A program made the translations under genes and the position numbers. Below, in pieces: positions 20,276 to 31,020 of a DNA stretch of 64,000 nt (positions within the stretch are counted from its first letter, which is position 1; every line of letters begins with the position of its first letter). The stretch comes from Rhizopus sp. PT2906. Its lineage: Eukaryota; Mucoromycota; Mucoromycetes; Mucorales; Rhizopodaceae. The stretch lies in the NCBI GenBank assembly GCA_025529335.1, contig JAMYHX010000111.1, positions 1 through 64,000 of the forward strand, given 5' to 3'. The notes beneath the pieces are model-generated. The model did not search any database. It was not told where the DNA came from and was given only the letters and a program-made list of their open reading frames with translations.

Positions 20276-20464
20276 TTACGATGAATAATGAATTCATATC
20301 AGATGACGTTCTACACTTTTTGATAGAGATACAGTAAAGATACATGATATTTTATACTATTTTTTTATTATAAATATATATAATCTGGATAAACTTTGAC
20401 AACAGAAAGAAAGTGAAAAAAAGAGGAGAAATACACAAATAATAATAAAAACAATACTATGAAA

Positions 20465-22250
20465 TTAAGCTGCAGTAGCCACTGCACTGCTATTTTTGGC
20501 TTGTGTGATCTTTAATGGTTCAGGCTTCTTTTCTTGTTCCTTTTGCCATTCAAAGTCTTCGGTAGCAACGTCAATCAACATTTCTGCAATAGCCAAGGAA
20601 GCAGTACAAGCAGGTGTAGGAGCATTACGAACACAGAGAACCTTTCCGTCCATGACTTTACGTTCAAGAATATAATCGTTGGCTGCGACACCTCCTTCTT
20701 CAAATACCTGTGACATCACACCAGCAAAACTCTCTTCGACCATATCCTCGGTTAAACCAGGAACATAGGCCTGTGCTGCGCGAAGGAAGGCACGCTTGTT
20801 CATGTCTTTGTAGAGTTCTCCAATAGAAAGTGAAGGATTCTTGAGGGCAAACATCCAAAGGTTCAAGTTGGTTAAGGATCCAAGGACATCTTCCCACTTG
20901 AAATTAGAGAATTGGTAGCCTTCACGAGAAAAGGTAAGACAGGCACCAGGACCAATAATCATCTGGATACCACGGCGTGCGTTCACAGTGGGTGTGAAGT
21001 GAACACCGACAGGAATACCACCACCACTAGGAACAGGATAGACATTCATACGACAGATACCACGGTACTCTGGTTTGAGTTGATAGTATGTACCTCTGAA
21101 AGTAACAACCTTGGCTCGTTTAGGATCACCACCAGCAAGGGCGGCAACACGATCCGAATAGAATCCTGCACAGGTAATCACGTTCTTGGCAGTCACCTTT
21201 AAAACAGGGCCCTTTTGATTAGGCTCACCTCCCCAAATCTATTGAATAGAGTGAATAACTAGATATCATTATTATGTCTTGGTACATACCTCAACTCGTC
21301 CATCTGATCTCGATTCAAATTTCTTGGCTTCAAACGCTAACTTAATTTCTGCACGACTACAAAAATGTTAATTTTTTTTAATAGTCGCACTTTGTTTAAT
21401 CTTACCCAGTTTGTACGATTTCATTAGCAATGCATTGAGCCACAAGACCAAAGTCAGTGATACCCGTATTAGGGGAGTACAAGGCAGAATAGGCAACCAC
21501 GTTCGGTTCAAGTTGTTTGATCTGCAAGATACGTAACCCTTAGTGACTCCTTCCTTATCTGTAATATTTTTTTTTAATTTACCTCCTCACTGTTAAGAAC
21601 CTGAAGATCCTTGACGCCATTTAGGGTAGCAGTCTCCATCAATCGTTCAATCTGTTTATGCTCCTTTTCGTCCACGGCAACAATTAGTTTACCGCAGCGT
21701 TCGACAGGTAACTGATTTTGCTTGCAATACTCGTACATAAGATCAGCACCTCGTACACAGGTCTTTGCCATACGTGATCCAGGTTTATAATAGATACCAG
21801 CATGGATTACACCGCTATTGTGTCCAGTTTGATGTGCAGCCACTTCACGTTCCTTTTCCAAGACGGCGACAGTCATATTTGGGAAGCGTTTGAGTAGTTC
21901 TCTTGCAGTAGCCAAACCAATGATACCACCACCAACTATTGTTAGTTTATTATTAATAAAAGAAAAAAAGGAGACGGATAGTAATTACCAATGACCACGT
22001 CAAAGTCCGTCTTGCCATTGTTTTGAGCCAGAGAGGTTCTGAATCTTTGTTCAGCAGCCATGCCACGTAATTTAGCTAATCCTGGGTTCTCTGGAGTGTT
22101 CTCACCAGGTAAACTCTTCCAAAACTTGAGTTGATTAGACTCAGCATGTGCCTTTCGAGTCTGTAAGAGGATAACACCAGTAGAGGTGGCAACGGCACCA
22201 GCAACCATAAGATAACGACGTTGAAATAATCGAGAGGATCTAGCAAACAT
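20465..22250 (-). CDS. L-2-hydroxyglutarate dehydrogenase, mitochondrial
   Basis: Five minus-strand exons (21989-22250, 21583-21935, 21406-21521, 21290-21356, 20465-21238) encode 523 aa. The enzyme is an FAD-dependent oxidoreductase of the DAO superfamily. It oxidises L-2-hydroxyglutarate to 2-oxoglutarate and is a metabolite-repair enzyme. The first intron joins at the FAD-binding VVIVGGGIIGLATARELL motif. AHQTGHNSGVIHAGIYYKPGS is the family's substrate/FAD block, and FTPTVNARRGIQMIIGPGA lies in the C-terminal half. The N-terminus (basic, RSSRLFQRRYL, then a hydrophobic stretch) looks like a mitochondrial presequence. The start at 22250 is the first ATG after a C/T-rich leader. Confidence 0.93.
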
Positions 22251-22585
22251 GAGGATTGAATGAAAAAGAAAAAGAGAGAGAGAGAGAGAGATAAAGGATG
22301 AAAAAAAGTAAAGGGTATTTATATACACAATCCTCCTGTAAGGAAATTTCTAATAGATCTATGTGTTCTCCCTTTAATGTCAATAATATACTATTTTGCC
22401 ACATTATGCATTAATGAGGAGAGAGATAGGAAATGTCACCTCCTATTGCTCCGACATGTGCGTATGTACGTGTGTTGTGTTTATGTTTATATTTATGCGA
22501 GTAACACCTTTTCCTATGTTTCTGAAAATTCCTTGCACACTCTTTTAGACACAATGTAACATTTATGTAATGCAGATCTACATGT
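22251..22585. other. Spacer between L2HGDH and PBDC1 genes
   Basis: About 335 bp with a GA dinucleotide run (22271-22291) just upstream of the L2HGDH start and A/T-rich DNA elsewhere. It must hold the L2HGDH promoter and the PBDC1 terminator; I see no further element. Confidence 0.5.
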
Positions 22586-23223
22586 TTATTTTTTACGTAA
22601 ACAGTCATTTAAGCCTTTTTTATTTCTTGCAATTTCAATAGCATAAAACTAAATGCATATGGTTAGTAAAATGTTCTCCCCCTTATTATTGTTATCACAC
22701 ATAAAAACATACCTGCATACGCACGCCTAAATTCATATATTAATAACAATCATTTAAAGAAATTATACAACTTACCAAACATAGTATTTTGCTCTGTATA
22801 ATCTTCTCTGCAATCAATACGAATCAATGATCCAAAGTTGAATTCTTTAACTCTCTTTTCATATTTATTCATAAAGTTTCTCCACTTTTCTTTGGCTGCA
22901 GGTGTCTTGAAATGCTCTTCATCTAAATGAACAAGATTGATCTCTGGAAAAGTGGTTTCAAAATCTTGAAGGATCTCATCGTCAATACTAGAATATGATT
23001 GAGTACACTTATTTAAAGCACTTGTAGGTTTTACCTTGTTAAACGAAGCTGACGAGGATCAACAGTAGAGATCAACTTGAAATAAGTCTCGGCATGGTGC
23101 ATGGCTTTTACAGCCCATTGCTTTTCTGTTTATACGTTTAATAAAGAGTGTAAACAATAAATATTTTGCATAATTACCAATATCTTCAAGTTGTTCAAGT
23201 TCGTCAGCAGAAGGAAGACGCAT
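22586..23223 (-). CDS. PBDC1-family protein (yeast YPL225W-like)
   Basis: Five minus-strand exons (23178-23223, 23035-23125, 22776-22987, 22713-22726, 22586-22648) encode 141 aa. Conserved blocks are IDDEILQDFETTFPEINL, KEKWRNFMNKYEKRVKEFNF followed by GSLIRIDC, and the ending FYAIEIARNKKGLND. These match PBDC1, a small conserved eukaryotic protein linked in yeast to eEF1A folding as a chaperone. The fourth exon is only 14 nt (encoding roughly GVRMQ with its split codon), and without it the last two blocks would be out of frame. No membrane or targeting signal is seen, so it is predicted to be cytosolic. Confidence 0.9.
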
Positions 23224-23376
23224 ATTATATGAATTCAATAGAAAGAGAGAAAAAAAAATTTTGTTACTTTCTGTCTTCTGCTGCTAGTGTTCACATGACT
23301 AACTCCGTTTGAAAACAGCAGCAAAAAATAGAGGGAAGCTTTTGTTTCATTATACAACTTTCTCTCTCTCCTTGAA

Positions 23377-26300
23377 ATGTCGACAACAGACAGTCAATTA
23401 GAACAAAGCACAACTGAGAGTCATTATGACTCAAATGAGGAAGAATATGATGACGAAGAATATGACGAAGAAGAAGAAATGGAAGACGAACCAAAGCTGA
23501 GATATCGTCGTGTAGGTGCAAGCGTCAAGGAGATTTTCGAAAAGGATACAGCTTCAACTATACGAGTATCTGATAAATTTGTGGTAGGTAAGAAAATATG
23601 AAGATAGTGAAAACAAACAGGTCTTACCGTTATTACTATAGGCACTCGGTACACATTGGGGTGCAGTTCATATTCTTGATTTCGAAGGCAATGTCATCAA
23701 GAGTTTCAAGAAACATTCTGCCACAGTCAACGCCATCTCTATTGATAGATACGACGAGTACCTTGCAAGCGCATCTGATGACGGTAGCTTTAACACACAC
23801 AAAAAAGAAAGGCTGTTACTCACACATATATTAGGCAAAGTATTTATTTATGCACTTTATACACCCGAGATCCAAGAGTTTAATTATAAAAGACCCACCA
23901 AGTCAGTCGCTCTCGATCCAGACTATGCACGTAAATCAACACGTCAATTCGTATCGGGAGGCATGGCAGAACAGCTAGTGATGAGCGAAAAAGGATGGTT
24001 TGGGCACAAGGACATTGTTCTTCATGCAAATGAAGGTCCGATTTACGCTATTCAATGGCGCACCCAGTTCATTGCCTGGGCAAATGATACAGGCGTCAAG
24101 ATATATGACACGAATTCACATCTACGTATCACCTATATCGATCGACCTGCAGGCAGTCCACGCGCTGATCTGTACAAGTGCCGGTTATGCTGGAAGGATG
24201 ACACGACGTTACTGATCGGCTGGGCTGACACTGTCAAGGTTGCCGTGATTCGACCCAACGCGCACCAAGTAGCTGGACAGCCAAGTCATTATGTAGAGAT
24301 CGTCCAAATGTTTCAGACGGATTACATGATCAGCGGTATCGCGCCATTTGACGACATGCTGATGCTGTTGTCGTACCTTATTGATGATGACAAGAGCGAC
24401 GATGAATATTACCAGCAGAGACGTCCGGCTTCGCGGCCCGAATTACACATCATCAATGACCAGAGTGAAGAAGTCTCGACGGACGTACTTGCCCTCCAGG
24501 GATACGAGCACTACCAGGCCAACGACTACGTTTTGGATTTCGTATTGGAAGATGACATGTTTTATATCATGGGCCCCAAGGACTTGATCGCCGCTCGAGC
24601 TCGAGACGAGGACGATCACATCGAGTGGTTATTGGATCATTCTCGCTTCGGTGAGGCCCTCGAGGCAGCCAGGAACATGACAGTACCAAGTAAACGGTTC
24701 AGTGTGGACGAAATTGGACAGACTTATCTCAACTGGCTAATCAGCGAAAACAAGTACCAGGAGGCAGGACAGGAGTGTAGCTCGATCCTCGGACACGACA
24801 AGGCAAAATGGGAAGATTGGGTCTTCAAGTTTGTCGAGCTGGGTGAACTCAAGGCGATTGCTCCGTATATACCAGTCAAGGACCCTCAGCTGAGCAGCAC
24901 GGTCTATGAGATCGCATTAGCATGGTTTCTCAAGAGCGATCATGCTGCTTTAAGAATGACGATTCATACATGGCCCAAGACGCTTTATAATATACCAAAC
25001 GTCATTGTCGCAGTAGAAGACGTATCCAAGAGGGACCCCAAGGACGAGGTACTACTGGAATGTCTTGCAGATCTGTAAGTTAAAAAGATAAAGCTGAAAG
25101 TTGGGGGCTTAGCTCATTGATAAATATAGATACACATATAACAATCAACCCGATAAAGCCATCGAATATTATCTAAGACTCAGAAGACCAAATGCCTTCC
25201 AACTGATCCAAGAATACAACATGTTTGATGCTGTTAAGGACAAGGCCGTCTTGCTCATGGAGTTTGATCAATATTTGCTTGAAAAGGAACCGGAAACACA
25301 ACCCATTAAGATGCCTGCGGTTCAATTACTTGTAAAGAACACAGATGCTATTCCGGTAAGATTGATGTAATGTGTGAAAACCACATGTGTCCAACATATA
25401 CTTGTTTTAGCCTGAGAAAGTTGTCAGACAGTTGACAAAGCACCGTCGGTTCTTGCATACTTATCTGGACGCCCTCTTTGATCGTGATCATCACTTGGGT
25501 TATGAATTTCATGATATTCAGGTCGAGCTTTATGCAGAATACGATTATCCTAAACTATTAGACTTTCTACGTGCAAGTCATTACATCTCTTTAGAAAAGG
25601 TAAAACCATGCACTTAAAGATTGTTTATTAATTTGTGTAGGCATTCAAAATATGTGAGGAAAGAGATCTCGTGCCCGAAATGGTCTTTATCTTGGGGCGC
25701 ATGGGCGATAACAAGCGAGCATTGATGCTGATTATTAATCGACTTGATGATGTGCAAAGGGTACAAGAGCACAAATTACATTTAGATATTGCAATTCATA
25801 TTTTGTAAATAGGCCATTGACTTTGCAAAAGAGCAAAAAGACGATGACCTATGGGAAGATTTACTTGTTTATTCCATGGATAAGCCCAGTATGTTGTATA
25901 CACAAAGTTTGCATAATGTTTACTGATGTACGGTAGAATTCATCCGCGGTTTATTGGAAAACGTTGGTACTGACATTGAGCCACTGCGGCTTGTTCAACG
26001 TATACCCGACAAGTTAGAAATACCTGGTCTCAAAGATGCTCTTTTGAAGATTCTACAAGATTACAACCTTCAAATGTCATTACACGAAGGATGCGAAAAG
26101 ATCCTGGTGAGTGATAGCGTATTTTTAGCAGATAAAATGTACAAGGCGCACAAACGTGGAATTCGATGCAACCGTAAGTGATCTGCAATGAAATGTTTTA
26201 CAAACTTTTTTATAACACATTGATAGAGGATATGCTTTGTGGTCTGTGCGACGGGCCTGTGTTTGACGAAAATGCAGCTGAAGATGTACCCAGCTCGGTC

Positions 26301-26603
26301 ATCTTCTTTTGCCGTCATGCGTACCACGAGAAATGCCTATTGGCTACCAAAGACATGACCGCGTTCGATATGGATAATAGTAATCATCCTGGTACACTCA
26401 CCAGTAAGATCAATCGCGCCGCATTTCTCAAATCTACTCAAAACCTCGGTTGTCCCTTATGCAAAGAACAGACAGCAGGCGGCAACGCGTTTGTCAATCG
26501 CATGAAATCCCAACGAAAGGCAATTGCCCGTAGTAATAATAGTCCCCAAATGTCACCGACCAGAGCAGATAGCATAAGAAGTTTTGGCACAGTTCGTTCG
26601 TAA
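23377..26603 (+). CDS. VPS41: Vps41-like HOPS subunit
   Basis: Nine exons (23377-23583, 23642-23783, 23835-25074, 25130-25355, 25411-25599, 25641-25760, 25813-25888, 25937-26173, 26227-26603) encode 937 aa. After a very acidic N-terminus comes a WD40-type half (ALGTHWGAVHILDFEGN, SVALDPDY, FVSGGMAEQLVM). A helical clathrin-heavy-chain-repeat region follows, with FHDIQVELYAEYDYPKLLDF near residues 620-640. The C-terminus is a RING-like metal module: CGLCDGPVF, an FFCRHAYHEKCL stretch and GCPLCKEQ. Vps41 is the HOPS subunit that binds Rab7/Ypt7 and tethers late endosomes and AP-3 vesicles to the vacuole. The exon 3 coding region is more GC-rich than its neighbours. It ends 90 bp from the convergent ubiquitin-L40 gene. 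Confidence 0.93.
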
Positions 26604-26693
26604 TAAAAAAAGAGTGTTCTTTATTACATGGTTTCCTGATTTTAAAAACAAAAAACAAGAGAGAAACCAAAACAAAGAAAGCAAGCGGGTGGC

Positions 26694-27142
26694 TTATTTG
26701 AGCTTCTTCTTGGGACGAAGTTGGTTGGTGTGTCCACACTTTCTCTTACGGCAGTTGGTGGCACGAGGAGGAAGACGAGCATAACACTTGCGGCAAATCA
26801 TCTTGTCACAGTTGTACTTGCTGGCCAAAGCCTTCAAAGAGGGTTCGATAATACCACCACGAAGACGGAGAACCAAGTGAAGGGTAGATTCCTTTTGAAT
26901 GTTGTAATCACTCAAGGTACGACCGTCTTCGAGTTGTTTACCGGCGAAAATGAGACGTTGTTGATCAGGAGGGATACCTTCCTTATCTTGGATCTTTTGC
27001 TTGACATTGTCAATGGTGTCAGAGCTGTTTTTATAAATGATGAGTTGCCTTTTATATATTCACTCTTCCTATGTCGTCGTATTTACCTCTCAACTTCCAA
27101 AGTGATGGTTTTACCGGTAAGAGTCTTTACGAAGATCTGCAT
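26694..27142 (-). CDS. Ubiquitin-ribosomal protein eL40 fusion
   Basis: Two minus-strand exons (27087-27142, 26694-27024) encode 128 aa, exactly the length of the conserved fusion. Residues 1-76 are ubiquitin, from MQIFVKTLTGKTITLEVES to LVLRLRGG. Residues 77-128 are ribosomal protein eL40 (IIEPSLKALASKYNCDKMIC), with four zinc-binding cysteines and a basic end. The precursor is cleaved after the double glycine to release ubiquitin and the 60S subunit protein. Ubiquitin residue 20 and neighbours show the usual fungal substitutions. Confidence 0.98.
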
Positions 27143-27528
27143 GGTGCGATTCTATAAATGATGTCAATAGGTTGTTGGATGGATGGATGCAAGACTTTAC
27201 CTTTGTAAGATGAACAGAGAAAGGGAAATTGGATCCACTAGCATCATTGACTCCCTTAAGCTCTTCCGCTCGTCCGCCCCCCGCAGAGCATGCTATGGTT
27301 GAGCCCCGTTTAAAATTTCCAAAAATGGAATATTTTTCTCCGAGTCGGACATCTATCCTACAACGAGCTCTCCTTAAAGAAGTTGTTTGTTGTCAGTTGA
27401 TACACGCCTATATCCACATAAAGTGGGTTAATTATAAGTTACTTAAAGAATTAAAAATGTTGTCAATAAAAAATAGTTTATAAGCACTCTTTCTCTATTC
27501 CTAAAAGGCCCCCTTTTTCTTTCATCAA
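27143..27528. other. Divergent promoter of ubiquitin-L40 and chitinase genes
   Basis: This 386-bp stretch separates the two starts. Nearest the ubiquitin gene (27152-27200, minus strand) a 49-nt GTAAAG...TTATAG segment looks like a 5'-UTR intron, common in highly expressed ribosomal-protein genes. A GC-rich patch (GTCCGCCCCCCGC, about 27271-27285) stands out from the A/T-rich background and could bind a regulator. Confidence 0.45.
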
Positions 27529-29079
27529 ATGATTCGCCATCTTCTTCTTGGCGCTGTAATAGGTGTAGTTAGTCTTGTAGGAGCTGCAGTGATCCCTGAT
27601 GTGAATAAAAAGCCCGTCGTGATTGGTTACTATCCAAACTGTAAGACATGCATGATGAATACATAAACAATGCAGGCTGAAATTTTTGTTTTTATTAATG
27701 TGTGCAGGGAATGATCGATTTCCAGGTAACTTGTTTTCTCTTCCGTGCATATTGCAACTGTACTAAAAACCATGTCTTTTTAGTAACCAAGATTGACTTT
27801 TCTAAATTTACGCACATTCACTATGCATTTGCTATTATTGTCAATGGATCCGTTCCTGTTTGGGAGAACCCACAAAAGGCTAACGCTCAGTTGACCAAAT
27901 TGGTAACTATGGCTCATAAACATAAGGTCAAAGTACTTCTCTCGACCGGCGGGTGGACCGGAAGCATCACATTTAGGTATGAAAACAAGAAAACAAAATA
28001 CCTTCACTTATATTGACATACGCCTGTTAGTTCTATGGTAAGGAGCCAAAGGGCTAGAAAAGAATTCATAGACTGGAATATAAGCGCGATGAAGAGGTAT
28101 GCTGCCGTCTTTTGTTTATTATTTACTGACATTCCTTTGCAGGTATAAAATCGACGGAGTTGATATTGGTAAATAAAGTAAAGGTAGCATTTCATTACAT
28201 ACAGACACTTTTTATTAGATTGGGAGTACCCGGGCCGCCAAGGTGAAGGATGTAACAAAGTCGATGAAGAACATGATGTCAAAAACTTTCTCACGCTACT
28301 CAGGGAGCTTCGTCAAGCTATGGATGGAGAATTTGGAGTGGGTCAAAAGGAGATCTCGGCTGCAGTCTATATTCGCCCCTTTAATTCATTTGTGCCTGAG
28401 ATGGCTGAGGTGCTTGACAGAGCCAATATCATGACGTACGATATGAATGGTCCATGGAGCCTTCAGACAGGTGCTAATGCTCCTTTGTATGCGTCTCGTA
28501 GTCAAGGCAGTGTAGACTCATCTGTTAATGCCTGGATAGAAGCAGGTATGCCCAGGCATAAGATAACAGTGGGCCTTGCCTTTTATGGACGCTCAGCAAG
28601 TAAGGCTTACTGCATACATATCAAAGCAAGCATTCTAACCTATTTATATAGTTGCCAAAGTTAACATGCTCGTGACAAAAAAGATCAACCAAAACCAAGT
28701 CCAAGGTGAAATACCTCAAGGCGATAAAACCGACGTGTTCTTCCAAAGCCCTTTGTGTCCCTTGAGCCCTGGAGGATTATCAGGTACCTGGAGATTTCAT
28801 AATCTGCTATCTCAGCATATACTCAAGTCACCTCTGGAAGCAAATAAACCATGGGTACGTGTATGGGATGCTGTTACATCGACTCCATGGCTATTCAACC
28901 CAAAGACAAAGGTATTCATTTCTTATGATGATCCACAATCACTTGCTTTGAAAACATGTTATGTACGTCAAAAAGATTTGGCCGGTGTTATGATCCGGTC
29001 TATCGACCAAGATAGCAAAGAGAATGACTTGCTGAATGCTATTCATAACAGTATCATGGCTACCAATGCGCCATGCTAA
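27529..29079 (+). CDS. Secreted GH18 chitinase
   Basis: Seven exons (27529-27640, 27708-27725, 27784-27976, 28031-28096, 28143-28168, 28219-28599, 28652-29079) encode 407 aa. A hydrophobic N-terminus (about residues 1-21) looks like a signal peptide. The GH18 fold shows VVIGYYPNWNDRFP, a FTHIHYAFAI strand, VLLSTGGWTGS and the catalytic motif DGVDIDWEYPG, with the acid/base Glu intact, at the exon 5/6 junction. IMTYDMNGPW and VGLAFYGRSA complete the barrel; near the end is AGVMIRSIDQD where many chitinases have a GGxMxWxxD strand. The family hydrolyses chitin, for wall remodelling or nutrition. Exons 2 and 5 are only 18 and 26 nt. No chitin-binding domain or GPI signal is apparent. Confidence 0.92.
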
Positions 29080-29208
29080 GTGCATACACACACACACCAT
29101 TGTTGTACCAAAAAAGAAAAGAACAGCGTGTGCTTGTGTGCATTGTTGTCCTTTAATAAAATGACCTATTCTTTTTCTTTTTTTCTTTTCTTTTTTTCTT
29201 GTCCATGT

Positions 29209-29961
29209 ATGGTTAGCCAACATAATACAAGCACAGTTACCTTGACAACAGATATTCCTTCTACTCGAGTATCAAGCACTATCATGACAGGTATTATAAT
29301 ATATATTTCCCCCTTATAAAAAGTAATGACGCAATTTTTTATTTCTCTTTCTTTCCTTCCTTCTAATTTACATAATTCAACCTGACCTATTTTAAAGAAA
29401 ACTGTGCAATAGAGAATAATAGCAACAATAGCCACCATAAGAATGCGATGACAAAGACAGAACATGAAGTCATATCCATAAAGAATAGAGTTCCAATCAA
29501 ATCCATTCGCATCGAACGAGATTACTCATTAGGAGACGGAATCACACGTTTTTATACAAACTATCCTGAGGATCTACAAGGACGAGTAAGGAAAATAAAG
29601 AAGAAAAAGAGAGTCGATTTTAATTTAAATAATATAGATTACTCCGGAGCAGTTCAAACATACAATAGAAGAAGTGAATCGAATGATGGATTATGCAGAT
29701 AGACTATCATGGAAAGTCATACTTGAAAACATTATGGAAACACTCACTATTTATCTATGGCCAGTCTTGTTTTCAACTCATTATCAAAGAGTAAAAAAAG
29801 AAAATAGAAGAGTGTACCTTTACTGATATCCATCATAGGCCATTGATCGACTACATGCATTCATTGACTCTGAAAACCAAAATGTATACCACCCACATAA
29901 TTTATCCATTTCAGATCCAGTCAAATCTGCTTTTCTTTTTGCAAGTGTCAAATATATATAG
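29209..29961 (+). CDS. Erf4/Golgin-A7 family protein (palmitoyltransferase subunit)
   Basis: Four exons (29209-29290, 29398-29585, 29638-29790, 29839-29961) encode 181 aa. The core reads IRIERDYSLGDGITRFYTN, then YPEDLQGRITPEQF, and later TLTIYLWPVLFSTHYQR with a C-terminal ENQNVYHPHNLSISDPV stretch. This is the pattern of the Golgin-A7/Erf4 domain. Such proteins form a complex with a DHHC enzyme (Erf2/ZDHHC9) that palmitoylates Ras. A hydrophobic stretch near residues 120-135 may contact the membrane. The first exon (27 codons) is weakly supported; translation could instead begin at the in-frame ATG at 29448. Confidence 0.82.
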
Positions 29962-30186
29962 TAAATATACATTTCTAACTTTCTCTTTTGCTTTAGATTG
30001 AAATTAATTTTTATGAATAAGAGAGATTTGTACCACTCCTCACGTGATACGATGACATGTTTCAAGTTTATTTTTTTCGTTTCCTTTTTTTCTTCTTTTT
30101 TTTTTTTTCTTAATTATTAAAACACGTAAATCTATAAACATCTTTTTTTATATATATAAAACCAACATTTTATAAAGTTAGAGAAA

Positions 30187-30943
30187 ATGTCTGAATATTG
30201 GTAAGAAAGAAATAAAAAAGGGGGGGATATATTGAGTCGAGATGTTAATGATTACTTCAAGTCCCGTTTATGCACCTTTCTTTGGCACCATGGGCTGTGC
30301 TGCTGCCATTGTCTTTAGCTGTAAGAGACCAAGAGATATTATATACAATTTATAACACGAATTTAGGTTTAGGAGCTGCTTATGGAACTGCCAAATCAGG
30401 TGTTGGTCTCTCTGCCATGGGTGTCTTGCGTCCCGATTTACTCGTAAAGTGTATTGTTCCTGTTGTCATGGCTGGTATCTTGGGTATCTATGGTGTTGTT
30501 GTCTCTGTTTTGTTATCCGGTGGCCGTAAGTCACTTCATATTTACTTTAATATATATCTGAACTTTTTCTTTTAGTTGCTATGAAGCAAACCCTCTTTAG
30601 CGGCTTTGTTCAAATGGCTGCTGGTCTTTCTGTTGGTCTCTCTTGTTTAGCGGGTAAGTCTCATACGGTTTCAAAGAGAAAATGACAGTTTTAAACCATG
30701 AATACATATATATAGCTGGTATTGCTATTGGTATTACAGGTGATGCTGGTGTTCGTGCAACAGCACAACAACCCAGAATGTTTGTTGGCATGGTAAGTGT
30801 ATATAAAGGGGACGTTTCATTTTTCCTAAACTATGTTGTAGATCTTGATCTTGATTTTCGCTGAAGTCTTGGGTCTTTATGGTCTTATTGTCGCCTTGAT
30901 TCTCAACACAAAGGCCTCTGGTACTGAAAGCGTGTGCAACTAA
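30187..30943 (+). CDS. V-type ATPase proteolipid subunit c
   Basis: Six exons (30187-30200, 30262-30320, 30367-30525, 30576-30653, 30716-30792, 30842-30943) encode 162 aa, the expected length. Four membrane helices are visible, each pair glycine-rich (GAAYGTAKSGVGLSAMGVLR; AAGIAIGITGDAGVRATAQQ). The proton-carrying glutamate is present in helix 4 (ILIFAEVLGLYGLI). Subunit c forms the rotating ring of the V-ATPase V0 sector that acidifies vacuoles and Golgi. The first exon is 14 nt. Confidence 0.97.
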
Positions 30944-31020
30944 TTGATATACAATAAAAACATACCTTCTTTTTATACATTTAATACATTTATATTTTAT
31001 TATAAACAAGTATATTTACA

